DNA of 64,000 nt from an uncultured Bacteroides sp. (GTDB taxonomy: Bacteria > Bacteroidota > Bacteroidia > Bacteroidales > Bacteroidaceae): positions 1 to 64,000 of the forward strand of contig USLU01000005.1 of the NCBI GenBank assembly GCA_900555635.1, given 5' to 3'. The notes below the pieces were generated by a model that was not told the origin of the DNA, ran no database searches, and saw only the letters and a list, made by a program, of their open reading frames with translations. Shown piece after piece: positions 1-8,165 of this stretch. The position numbers were made by a program, and so were the translations under genes. The stretch's first letter is position 1; each line of letters starts with the position of its first letter.

Positions 1-20
1 TTCAAAGGAATTTATTTCTC

Positions 21-69
21 CTACCACCTCCCCCCGTTGGGGTACTCCTCCTCCCGAGAGGAGGAGAAT
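21..69. repeat. Dispersed GC-rich intergenic repeat, copy A
   Basis: The outer parts CTACCACCTCC (21-31) and CCCGAGAGGAGGAGAAT (53-69) recur fused together, in opposite orientation, at 8125-8150. Copy A carries about 21 extra bases between the two parts. Positions 45-66 can form a hairpin with an 8-bp stem (CTCCTCCT / AGGAGGAG). No gene is visible in positions 1-207. Confidence 0.6.
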
Positions 70-72
70 ACA

Positions 73-115
73 GTTACTCTTATTAATCATTTACACGTTA
101 CTCTTATTAATCATT
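73..115. repeat. 19-bp direct repeat, two copies
   Basis: GTTACTCTTATTAATCATT occurs at 73-91 and again, identical, at 97-115, a period of 24 bp. It lies downstream of the TonB-dependent receptor gene in non-coding DNA. Function unknown; it may be a small duplication. Confidence 0.8.
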
Positions 116-207
116 GCGCTAATTAGCATTTAGTTCATATCCGCTCTGAAATGAATTAAATAACCCTTTTCTCCCCTCCCGAACAGAGAGGGAAAGAATC
201 AAAGCCA

Positions 208-2625
208 TCAGAGTCTTCTTTGGATATCATCATTACTATTTCTTTGCCCTTTACTATGGATGTCTCCACCGAAAGTATAAGAAACTCCAATGCGGAAATT
301 AGTAAATGAGAATTGATTATCCACCGTCATCTTCATGTTATTGGAAAGAGTTTCAAGTTTGGAATGACTGACAAAGATATTATTCGCATTAAAACTAAGA
401 CTGAGTTTATTATCCAGCATACGATAAAGCAGACCAGCACTAACACTATAATTGGGTTGCATCAAATAGACGCCATGATACTGACGGGAAGAATAGGAAC
501 CGGAAAGCGTAGCTACAAATGTCTTTTTCTCATTCAGATAGAAAGTATTGCGCAGACTTGCATCATAGGACCATCCTTTCTCTTCGGGAGAAGTCGTTGG
601 CGCACTCGAAGTAGTCCGGCGATAGCTCACTCCATGCTGTGCATAAGTTTGCAGCCACTTCGTACGGAAAGTGTAAGAGTTATTAATACCCAAAGCATTT
701 GTTGTCATAAAATTCTCCCAAAGGAAAGAACTTACATTCGTTTCAGGGTCAAGACCTACCACTTGGAAAAACACATCGTCCGAATAAGAGTAATAGGCAG
801 ATATATTAAGATTGTTTTTCAATGTATATCCCAGTTCTGCATTATAAGTATAGCTTGGCTTCAAGTCCTCACGCCCACACGCATAGGTGTATTTGTTCTG
901 ATAGAACGGGAAGGGGTTAACCATATTCTGCGAAGGACGGGAAATGCGATTGGAAAAACTAAGATTCAGCGCATGGCCTTCAACGGGTGCATACAAGAAA
1001 TAGACCGTAGGAAACAGACGGGTATAATCGTGTTTGTCTTTTGTATCTTTAGCCTCGGAAATACCGGTAGTACTAGTGTGCTCCATGCGCAGTCCCAACT
1101 GCATAGAGAAGCGCTCGGAAAACTCCCGGCTATAATCGGCATAAAGGGCATAAATCTGTTCTTTGTAACGGAAATAATCATCCTGCACCAAGCTCGGGTC
1201 CGATGTATCGTAGTTGATACGATTGCGAGTATTGGTAAAAGAAACTTTGGCGCCTGCGGTTATTTTGTACTTCTCAAAGGGAAGATTAAAATCAAGGGCA
1301 GAAGAGAAAACATCTACCTTACGGTTTTGCAGATAGCTGTAATCGAAGTTCGTACCCGGAATTTCCGTACCGTCCGGTAAACGGGTTTCGGAAATAAATC
1401 CCATGTTTTCATCCCGGCTATCACGGAGGTAGTCCACATCCCAAGTCATTTTCTGACCTTTATCTCCCCAAGTCTTGTCAGTATGGAAGTTCAGATTGAG
1501 ACGGTCGGAACTAAAATCGTTATTGCTATCAGAAAACAAGAGAGAGTCCAAACGAGCGGTAGAAACATCATAAACTTTCGAATTTGAAAGAGTATTGTTA
1601 GGTTTTGGAGCACTATGATTGTAGATAGCTTGTATACCTACAGTCCAATTGCGTTCCAATGCCACATCCACACCTGCCTGGGCATAATAACTGTTCATAT
1701 AGTTGGTATAATCAGAACGGCTGTCCCAAGTATTCTTTGGAAAATAACGTAGGTTCGTCTCAAGAGTTTCATAGTTGCCTTGTGTGGTTCCTCCGTTGAC
1801 GAAAGAAGTTACGCGGCCTTTGCTAATATTCAGGTTTAGGCTACCATATCCGTAGTTATCTTTCTCACCGGCAACATAGGAAGCCGAAGCCGTACCACCC
1901 AAATAGTCTTTAGGACGAGATTTCAGGCGAATATTAATAATACCTGCATTTCCTGCCGCATCGTACTTGGAAGGTGGGGTGGTAATCACTTCTACTTTCA
2001 ATATCTGGGAAGCGTCATAAGAACGGAGATAATCTATCAGATCATCGCTGGTAAGCTTTGTCTCACGGTCGTTGATATAAACCTTGATACCACCTTTGCC
2101 AATAATATCTATACTATTCTGCCCGACACGCAATCCGGGTACTTCACGCAGAAGATCTAGTGCATTTCCTCCGGCGGAGGCAATGGTATTATGCGCTTCA
2201 AATACGACTCTATCTACCAAACGCTTGACTACGGGACGGGAAGCTGTAACAGTCACCTCCCCCAGCAAAGCGGAAGAAGTTTTTAATGTCAAAACACCCA
2301 CATTTTTATTCTCGTGAAGAGAAACAGGCAGATAGATATCTTCGCTGCCAATAAGGGTAATATGCAGCAGATATTCCCCTTTAGGTTGAGTAAAGGTAAA
2401 ACAACCTTGCGGATCACTCAGCATACCGGTTATATAAGTACTGTCCTTTGCGTTTTTCAGCAAAATGTTTGCTACCTCTACTGATTGTTTATTTTCATCT
2501 TGCACACAACCGGAAAGTTGATAGGTTTGTGCCGGAAGGGAAGTTACCATAAATACAAGTAGTAATCCCAAGATTATAAATCTTCTACTTTTTAATGTAT
2601 TCCCAACTGATAGAACTGTTTTCAT
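208..2625 (-). CDS. TonB-dependent outer-membrane beta-barrel receptor (CarboxypepD_reg / plug / barrel)
   Basis: Predicted outer-membrane receptor-like protein of 805 aa. After a signal peptide (hydrophobic stretch followed by LPAQ) comes a carboxypeptidase-regulatory-like beta-sandwich (GCVQDENKQSVEVANILLKN), then a TonB plug segment (GNALDLLREVPGL, VYINDRET, KVEVITTPPSKYDAAGNAG) and a long run of amphipathic barrel strands to the C terminus. The architecture is that of the OMP_b-brl_3 group, not SusC: there is no SusD partner. An upstream ATG at 2670 would add 15 residues, but a TAACTTTG promoter element ends at 2679, so the ATG at 2625 is preferred. The substrate cannot be told from sequence. 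No co-transcribed neighbour is evident. Confidence 0.85.
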   Translation of the reverse strand: MKTVLSVGNTLKSRRFIILGLLLVFMVTSLPAQTYQLSGCVQDENKQSVEVANILLKNAKDSTYITGMLSDPQGCFTFTQPKGEYLLHITLIGSEDIYLPVSLHENKNVGVLTLKTSSALLGEVTVTASRPVVKRLVDRVVFEAHNTIASAGGNALDLLREVPGLRVGQNSIDIIGKGGIKVYINDRETKLTSDDLIDYLRSYDASQILKVEVITTPPSKYDAAGNAGIINIRLKSRPKDYLGGTASASYVAGEKDNYGYGSLNLNISKGRVTSFVNGGTTQGNYETLETNLRYFPKNTWDSRSDYTNYMNSYYAQAGVDVALERNWTVGIQAIYNHSAPKPNNTLSNSKVYDVSTARLDSLLFSDSNNDFSSDRLNLNFHTDKTWGDKGQKMTWDVDYLRDSRDENMGFISETRLPDGTEIPGTNFDYSYLQNRKVDVFSSALDFNLPFEKYKITAGAKVSFTNTRNRINYDTSDPSLVQDDYFRYKEQIYALYADYSREFSERFSMQLGLRMEHTSTTGISEAKDTKDKHDYTRLFPTVYFLYAPVEGHALNLSFSNRISRPSQNMVNPFPFYQNKYTYACGREDLKPSYTYNAELGYTLKNNLNISAYYSYSDDVFFQVVGLDPETNVSSFLWENFMTTNALGINNSYTFRTKWLQTYAQHGVSYRRTTSSAPTTSPEEKGWSYDASLRNTFYLNEKKTFVATLSGSYSSRQYHGVYLMQPNYSVSAGLLYRMLDNKLSLSFNANNIFVSHSKLETLSNNMKMTVDNQFSFTNFRIGVSYTFGGDIHSKGQRNSNDDIQRRL

Positions 2626-2678
2626 CTTCGTGTGATTTTTATGTTTTACTCTATTAATTTCCAACTTCAACTCTATCG

Positions 2679-2686
2679 CAAAGTTA
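2679..2686 (-). promoter_or_regulatory. Candidate Bacteroides -7 promoter element for the TonB-dependent receptor
   Basis: On the minus strand this reads TAACTTTG, a full match to the Bacteroides -7 consensus TAnnTTTG. A transcription start about 5-8 bases further would leave a leader of roughly 45 nt before the ATG at 2625. The -33 element is weak. Confidence 0.5.
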
Positions 2687-2854
2687 GAGGTAAAACACGT
2701 TACAAGCAGTCTATATCGGAATATTAAAAGTCTATATAATGAGAAAGTACATCATTATATATCAACACATTACAAACACATAGTTCTATATTTCCCTTTG
2801 GATGATCTATATGCTCCCTATAAGTAGTAATTTTACAGGGAGCCCCCACGAAGA

Positions 2855-4540
2855 TCAGGGCCGACCTAAGATAAACTCCACCACATCTTCTTTCTCCCCC
2901 ATTCCCAGTTTCTTGCGGATATTAGTTTTCCGCTGGTAAATGGTAGGAATGCTCTGTTGTGTCACCACACTAATCTCCTTGGTAGAGAAATCCGCACAAA
3001 GCAAACAACAAAGTTGCTGTTCCTTATCAATAAGCATTTCGCCGAAGCGACGCATCATTTTTGTATAAAAGCTATCATATACACGGTCAATCACCGGATA
3101 AAGGTCTTCCCATACCAGCAGACTCTCCACCGGAAGTTCATGATTGGTGATGCCGGATATACGGCGAAGTAATTCTTGATTTTGTGACGTAGGCTGTTTG
3201 GCGACTAAACGGATAATACCTAATTGTTTCAAAAGTATTTTTCGAAAGAATTGACCGTCTTCTACTTCCGAGGCAACCTCATCGTTCTCTGTAGTTTGTA
3301 TCCCGATAGTATCTGTTTCACTATTCTTGGTAACCTCTTCGAGTAAGCGCGTAAGTGTCTCCACACGCTCTTCGGCTTCAATCAATCTGTTACGCCGGTT
3401 CCGGACATAAAAGAATGCGCCGCCACCCACAAGCACCAGGAGTAACAAAGAGAATAACAAAGTAAGTTGTGCCTCTTGCCTTTCCACCGTTAATATCAGG
3501 TTTGCCTGCGAAAGTGATTCCTTGCTCTCATCCTTACGCCGGATAGTGCTATGCACAGCGGAAAGGGCATTTGCCACAGAATCATTATAACGCATCACAT
3601 CCAAGACATCAAACGTACGATGACGTGTATAATCGATCATTGCCTGATACACTGATGCTATATTTTCTTCGGTCAGGAACTTCGCACTACCGGCTGCCCG
3701 CTTCCGCTCTCTATCCAGATAGTATTGTGCCGAGTCAAGTAAGCCGTCTTTCAGAAAGACTTCTACCTTTACCAAGTCTCCCATACTTAACTGCGCCGAA
3801 TCTTTGACATACTGTTCCATACGGCGAATGGAAGCTATTGCTCCGGCATACTCCTTAATAAGATAAGCCTGCAACTGAGCATAGTTACGCAAATAGTGGA
3901 CTATCTTGGTAGTATCTCCAGCCTGTACAGCCAGCTCCACACTACGATTCATATAATAAGATGCCGAATCCTCCTTCTGCAACCCCATAGCAATTCCTAT
4001 GGAGAAACAAAGTTCAGCCTTTTCTTTCAAAGCTATAGCTTCCCGAAATGTTTCTATCGCTTTTGCATAATCTTTCCAGACATATACATACCAATAAGCT
4101 TTTTCTCCCAGCATATCTACCACCTCTGCGGTATCCTGCAACGCTTTAGCTGCGACAATGCCGCTATCAATAACAGTCATAGATTGCTCATATTCTTTCA
4201 GCCAGTACAAGTACGAAGCTTTCAAATGATATGAAAGCAATTGCTTCGCCGTGTCATTCTGAGAGATATAATAATTGAAAGCAGGTAATATTAGGGAATC
4301 TTCTGCCATGGAATTATTCCATCGGTAGTGCACATAAGTCTTCAACCACCCATACAAAAGCCTCTCCTCACCCGAAAGTTGTGACGGTTCTTCTATCTTT
4401 GCCAACAGAGAATAAATGCTATCTACATTAACTCCCACCTGTGCGTCAGCCAGGCGCAACAAACGTCCGGCATCTGCTTGTCGGCAACCAACAAAGCACA
4501 ACATCACAAATATTAATCCCAGGAAAGGCAATTGTCTCAT
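2855..4540 (-). CDS. TPR-containing lipoprotein-anchored regulator with C-terminal LuxR-like HTH
   Basis: 561 aa. The N terminus is a lipoprotein signal (MLCFVGC, Cys19). Residues of about 25-345 are helical TPR-like repeats; a strong membrane segment follows at about 365-385, then a charged coiled coil (LIEAEERVETLTRLLEEV) and, after about residue 500, a LuxR-like helix-turn-helix (STKEISVVTQQSIPTIYQRK). This layout, periplasmic TPR sensor, one membrane pass, cytoplasmic DNA-binding end, recurs in this window at 20492-22285. Known relatives are Bacteroidetes TPR/LuxR regulators; ligand and targets are unknown. Its start lies 7 bp from the stop of the MalY-type gene, so it is probably the last gene of the menA operon. 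Confidence 0.8.
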   Translation of the reverse strand: MRQLPFLGLIFVMLCFVGCRQADAGRLLRLADAQVGVNVDSIYSLLAKIEEPSQLSGEERLLYGWLKTYVHYRWNNSMAEDSLILPAFNYYISQNDTAKQLLSYHLKASYLYWLKEYEQSMTVIDSGIVAAKALQDTAEVVDMLGEKAYWYVYVWKDYAKAIETFREAIALKEKAELCFSIGIAMGLQKEDSASYYMNRSVELAVQAGDTTKIVHYLRNYAQLQAYLIKEYAGAIASIRRMEQYVKDSAQLSMGDLVKVEVFLKDGLLDSAQYYLDRERKRAAGSAKFLTEENIASVYQAMIDYTRHRTFDVLDVMRYNDSVANALSAVHSTIRRKDESKESLSQANLILTVERQEAQLTLLFSLLLLVLVGGGAFFYVRNRRNRLIEAEERVETLTRLLEEVTKNSETDTIGIQTTENDEVASEVEDGQFFRKILLKQLGIIRLVAKQPTSQNQELLRRISGITNHELPVESLLVWEDLYPVIDRVYDSFYTKMMRRFGEMLIDKEQQLCCLLCADFSTKEISVVTQQSIPTIYQRKTNIRKKLGMGEKEDVVEFILGRP

Positions 4541-4547
4541 CTATCTT

Positions 4548-5717
4548 CTATTTATTTTTTACCGCATTCTCCAACTGTTTTAGCGCCTGCGCCAATACTG
4601 AACGGGGACAGCCGATATTCAATCGCATAAATCCTTCACCCGGCTTACCGAACATAGTTCCGTCATTCAAAGCCAAATGAGCCTTATCTACAAATAATTG
4701 TTTCAGTTCTTCCTGAGGCAATCCCAATGCACGGCAATCCAAATACACCAGATAAGATGCTTGCGGACGTATCATACCGATACCGGGAATATATTCTTTC
4801 AAATAATTCTCCGTAAAGTCGATATTACCTTGAATATAGGCAAGCATTTGCTCCAACCATTCTTCACCATGCATATATGCCGCTGCCGCACCAATATAAG
4901 CCAGTAAATGTCCTTCGCAAAACTCGCCTGCCTCCATAAATTCCATGAAACGACGACGAATATCTTCATTCACCACAATTGCATACGAACTGCCTAATCC
5001 CGGCATATTGAATGCCTTGCTGGGCGCCATGAAAACCAACGAATTCTGTGCAGCCGCTTCTGAAACCGTTGCAAACGGATGGTGCTTATAAGGTGGTAAC
5101 GTAAGGTCAGCATGTATCTCGTCGGAGATAACAAAAGTATGATTTTCCAGACAGATGTCAGCTATCTGCTGCAACTCTTCAACTGTCCAGACACGTCCTC
5201 CCGGATTATGAGGATTGCAAAGAATGAGCACTTTGCAATCTTTAATATCTTCGCGGAAACGGTCGAAGTCTATGTGATAATGCCCGTCATATAAATCCAA
5301 AGGAGAGTAAACAACTTCACGTCCCATGCGTTCGGTCACCAGGAAGAACGGATGATAAACCGGTGTCATCACCATCACCTTATCACCTGGATTAGTGAAA
5401 CACTGTAAAGCAAATGCCTGCCCACGGACAATACCGGGAACAAAGGTCAACATCTCGCAGGTAACCTCCCATTGGTGGCGTCGTTTTAGCCAACCACAAA
5501 TAGATGCAGACCAATCCTCACAAGCGTATGTATAGCCCAGGACCTCATGTTCCAAGCGTTTGCGCAAAGCGTCCATTACAAAAGGAGGAGTACGAAAATC
5601 CATATCAGCCACCCACATGGGAAGCAAATCATCACGCCCCCAAACCTTCTTTACGCCATCCCACTTTACAGAATCAGTACCACGGCGCTCTATCACTTCA
5701 TCAAAATTGTATTTCAT
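4548..5717 (-). CDS. MalY/PatB-type PLP-dependent aminotransferase (C-S beta-lyase)
   Basis: 389 aa, normal length for class I/II fold-type I enzymes of the MalY/PatB branch, which cleave cystathionine or cysteine conjugates to give a thiol, pyruvate and ammonia. The start MKYNFDEVIERRGTDSVKWD is characteristic of the branch. Visible motifs are the PLP-ring contact region NPHNPGGRVW (about 168-177), the SDEIHADL segment containing the cofactor aspartate (about 198-205), the Schiff-base lysine in APSKAFNMPGL (Lys234) and the C-terminal RLNIGCPRS substrate-carboxylate motif. Cytoplasmic. It lies 15 bp after the CPBP gene and 7 bp before the TPR regulator. Some relatives also act as regulators; that cannot be judged here. 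Confidence 0.9.
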   Translation of the reverse strand: MKYNFDEVIERRGTDSVKWDGVKKVWGRDDLLPMWVADMDFRTPPFVMDALRKRLEHEVLGYTYACEDWSASICGWLKRRHQWEVTCEMLTFVPGIVRGQAFALQCFTNPGDKVMVMTPVYHPFFLVTERMGREVVYSPLDLYDGHYHIDFDRFREDIKDCKVLILCNPHNPGGRVWTVEELQQIADICLENHTFVISDEIHADLTLPPYKHHPFATVSEAAAQNSLVFMAPSKAFNMPGLGSSYAIVVNEDIRRRFMEFMEAGEFCEGHLLAYIGAAAAYMHGEEWLEQMLAYIQGNIDFTENYLKEYIPGIGMIRPQASYLVYLDCRALGLPQEELKQLFVDKAHLALNDGTMFGKPGEGFMRLNIGCPRSVLAQALKQLENAVKNK

Positions 5718-5732
5718 AAGCTTAGAGTTATT

Positions 5733-6347
5733 TTAAATCGGGAAAAATATAAAAACAGCCACATCCCACAAGGCATGCGAAATTATGATTGCGGCAAATC
5801 TGTTCGGAAAGAAACGATAAAGCGCTCCCCATACCACACCCGCCACCAAAGCTGCCATCAGCAACATAAAGTTGCAAGAACCGGCATGTACCAATGCATA
5901 TAAAGAGGTAGCTACTATAAAACCGGCATTCGGATTCCATCGATCAGAGAGCGTTCGTTGCACATAGCCACGCCAAAAGATTTCTTCAGCAGGTCCTATC
6001 AAGAATAACATCAACGCAGCCAATAGCCAAGGAGATTCCCCCTCTTTCATGCCATAAATGGAATCAACTTGCGGACGGGCGAAATCAAAAATCCAAGTAG
6101 ATACCTTATCTCCAACCCAGAAGAAGCCCCATAATACAACAGCAATGCCGATTCCTAGCAATATGTTAGATAAATTCCACTTCACATCCTTCCACCAACC
6201 GGGACGGAACAAAGTGGCAAATACCGACAAGGTAAGTGCAGACCCCGTCATCATCCACCAGAAGTTTACAGCAGGAGCAGTCCAAGGTGAAAACATGATC
6301 GTCCACAACACTGCCGCCAAAATTATAGTAAAAACTAGTTTCTTCAT
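5733..6347 (-). CDS. CPBP-family intramembrane glutamic protease
   Basis: 204 aa with about six membrane segments. The CPBP (Rce1-like/Abi) signature is complete: EExxxR-type motif in GPAEEIFWRGYVQR (Glu121, Glu122, Arg127), first His in YALVHAG (His154) and second His in SHALWD (His191). The family are membrane-embedded proteases; in bacteria they are linked to bacteriocin self-immunity or maturation, but most have no known substrate. It overlaps menA by 4 bp (ATGA) and is followed after 15 bp by the MalY-type gene, so the three are translated together. Confidence 0.88.
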   Translation of the reverse strand: MKKLVFTIILAAVLWTIMFSPWTAPAVNFWWMMTGSALTLSVFATLFRPGWWKDVKWNLSNILLGIGIAVVLWGFFWVGDKVSTWIFDFARPQVDSIYGMKEGESPWLLAALMLFLIGPAEEIFWRGYVQRTLSDRWNPNAGFIVATSLYALVHAGSCNFMLLMAALVAGVVWGALYRFFPNRFAAIIISHALWDVAVFIFFPI

Positions 6348-7237
6348 GCCAACAAAGCCGCTATAACAAATGATAATGCAAATATCAAACTAAACAGTAA
6401 CTGGAGTTTCGCAGTCATTTCATCCAGATTGGCTATCGCTACCTCTCCTTTTCGAGGCAATTGGGAAACCATCCGCACATTTCCAATGGCAGGAATTAAT
6501 GCCACTGCAACCAATAATGTCCATAAAGGGAACGTTCCGGTTACCGCACAGCCCGCTATCCATCCGAATGGGAAAAGTACCTCGGCACAATACACATACA
6601 TAGACATTTTACCTCCCAGTTTCATTGCCAACGTACGTATGTCGGCATGCGAGTCCGTTCGGATATCCCGGGTATTATTAGCATGAAGAATGGCTACGGT
6701 AATCAGTCCTACAGGTATGGCTACCCACAGTACATCCCAATTGAAGATACCGATGGTAACGTATGACGTTCCTAGTGTGGGCAGAAAAGCGTATGCCAAA
6801 AAGATAACGACATCTCCTAATGCATGGTATTTCAACGGTGGATACAACAGTGCACAAGCAGCGCCACCTATCCCTATATATAATAGTGGGAATCCGGTAC
6901 ACACCAATAAACCGATACCAGCAATAAGTGCAACCGCCAGCAAGCCTAACGACAAACGATAAATCTCCTTAGGAGTAAACATTCCTCCTGTCAAAGTCTT
7001 CACACCGTATGTATCTTTGGTATCGACTCCCCGCTTGAAGTCAAAATAGTCACTCCATGTATTACCGGCAGCATGAAATATGACAATGTTGACTAAAGCC
7101 CATATCCCATTTATCCAGTTTATATCGTTTTGCAACCAATATAGATAAGCCAATGTTACCAATACCGGCATTGCCGAAGCTGGGAAAGACCAAGGACGAG
7201 TAGCAATCAGCCACTCTTTGAAAGAATGCTTCTTCAT
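6344..7237 (-). CDS. menA: 1,4-dihydroxy-2-naphthoate polyprenyltransferase (UbiA family)
   Basis: 297 aa integral membrane enzyme of menaquinone synthesis, joining a polyprenyl chain to 1,4-dihydroxy-2-naphthoate. Both Asp-rich prenyl-diphosphate motifs are visible: NTWSDYFDFKRGVD and NNTRDIRTDSHADIRTLA. About eight membrane segments. An in-frame ATG at 7501 would give 88 more residues without family character and would run through the divergent promoter region and into the HAD gene; the ATG at 7237 (MKKHSFKEWLIATRPWSFP) is the natural family start. First gene of a probable minus-strand operon continuing to 2855. A polyprenyl-acceptor other than naphthoate cannot be fully excluded. Confidence 0.9.
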   Translation of the reverse strand: MKKHSFKEWLIATRPWSFPASAMPVLVTLAYLYWLQNDINWINGIWALVNIVIFHAAGNTWSDYFDFKRGVDTKDTYGVKTLTGGMFTPKEIYRLSLGLLAVALIAGIGLLVCTGFPLLYIGIGGAACALLYPPLKYHALGDVVIFLAYAFLPTLGTSYVTIGIFNWDVLWVAIPVGLITVAILHANNTRDIRTDSHADIRTLAMKLGGKMSMYVYCAEVLFPFGWIAGCAVTGTFPLWTLLVAVALIPAIGNVRMVSQLPRKGEVAIANLDEMTAKLQLLFSLIFALSFVIAALLA

Positions 7238-7262
7238 TTGTAAATTACCATTTATTTGCTTG

Positions 7263-7270
7263 CAAAAGTA
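7263..7270 (-). promoter_or_regulatory. Candidate -7 element for the menA operon
   Basis: Minus strand TACTTTTG, matching TAnnTTTG, 26 bp upstream of the menA ATG inside the 85-bp divergent gap to the HAD gene. No clear -33 box was seen. Confidence 0.4.
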
Positions 7271-7322
7271 CGAAATATCTTCGTTTTTGAGTAATTTCGC
7301 ACCCAAGATAAAAAAGACTCTT

Positions 7323-8111
7323 ATGATAAAAGCACTGTTTTTTGACATCGACGGTACATTAGTCAGTTTCGATACACACCAAATACCAGTTTCCACCATT
7401 GAAGCACTAGCTTCCGCTAAAGCCAAAGGCATACATATTTTCATTGCTACCGGACGTCCCGGAGTTATCATCAACAATCTTTCCGCGCTGCAAGAACGCA
7501 ACCTGATAGATGGTTATATTACTATGAACGGTGGTTATTGCTTTATAGGGAAAGAGGTTATTTACAAAAGCGCTATCCCTGCTGCAGACGTACAAGCTAT
7601 TATGAAGTATTGTGTGGACCGAAACATCCCGTGTATTGTTGTAGGCGAACATGATATTTGTACCTGTCAGCCCAACGAAATGGTGAAAAAGATATTCAAC
7701 GATTTCCTTAAAGTAGATGTGATCCCCGTTAAATCCTCTGAAGAAGCTATACAGGGTAAGGAAATCTTCCAGATGACACCTTTTATCACTGAAGAAGAGG
7801 AGAAAGAAATTCTACCCTCCATTCCAAATTGTGAGATAGGACGCTGGTTTCCTGCCTTTGCCGATGTTACCGCCAAAGGGAATACCAAGCAAAAAGGTAT
7901 CGACGAAGTTATCCGTCATTTCAATATCCGCTTGGAAGAAACCATGGCTTTCGGCGATGGTGGCAATGACATCAGCATGCTGCGTCATGCAGGCATCGGG
8001 GTAGCTATGGGAAATGCCAAAGAAGATGTAAAAGCCGCTGCCAACTATGTCACCACATCAGTCGATGAGGACGGTATAGCCAATGCTCTCAAACATTTCA
8101 ACATCATATAA
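7323..8111 (+). CDS. Cof-type HAD-IIB hydrolase (sugar/nucleotide phosphatase-like)
   Basis: 262 aa. HAD motif I is LFFDIDGTL (Asp8, Asp10), motif II is IFIATGRP, motif III/IV is the late Lys plus MAFGDGGNDISML. The cap domain between about 85 and 190 is of the IIB type, and the sequence KGNTKQKGIDEV before motif IV is standard for Cof-like phosphatases, which act on sugar phosphates, FMN, PLP or similar. An upstream in-frame ATG at 7218 would overlap menA and adds residues without family character, so the ATG at 7323 is used. Stands alone, divergent from menA. Substrate not predictable. Confidence 0.9.
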   Translation: MIKALFFDIDGTLVSFDTHQIPVSTIEALASAKAKGIHIFIATGRPGVIINNLSALQERNLIDGYITMNGGYCFIGKEVIYKSAIPAADVQAIMKYCVDRNIPCIVVGEHDICTCQPNEMVKKIFNDFLKVDVIPVKSSEEAIQGKEIFQMTPFITEEEEKEILPSIPNCEIGRWFPAFADVTAKGNTKQKGIDEVIRHFNIRLEETMAFGDGGNDISMLRHAGIGVAMGNAKEDVKAAANYVTTSVDEDGIANALKHFNII

Positions 8112-8124
8112 AAAAACTATCTCA

Positions 8125-8150
8125 ATTCTCCTCCTCTCGGGAGGTGGTAG
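8125..8150. repeat. Dispersed GC-rich intergenic repeat, copy B
   Basis: Reverse complement reads CTACCACCTCC followed by CGAGAGGAGGAGAAT, the same two blocks as positions 21-69 but joined without the intervening bases. Lies in the 54-bp gap between the HAD gene and the helicase gene. Confidence 0.6.
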
Positions 8151-8165
8151 GTAAGCACAACTGTT

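Noticed and set aside
313..1380. Long plus-strand open frame of 355 codons
   Set aside because: It is antisense to the TonB-dependent receptor gene, which has clear family motifs; the frame shows no domain and is His/Arg/Ile-rich as expected of a shadow.
7238..7501. Extended N terminus of menA
   Set aside because: The extra 88 residues have no family match and cross the divergent intergenic region into the HAD gene.
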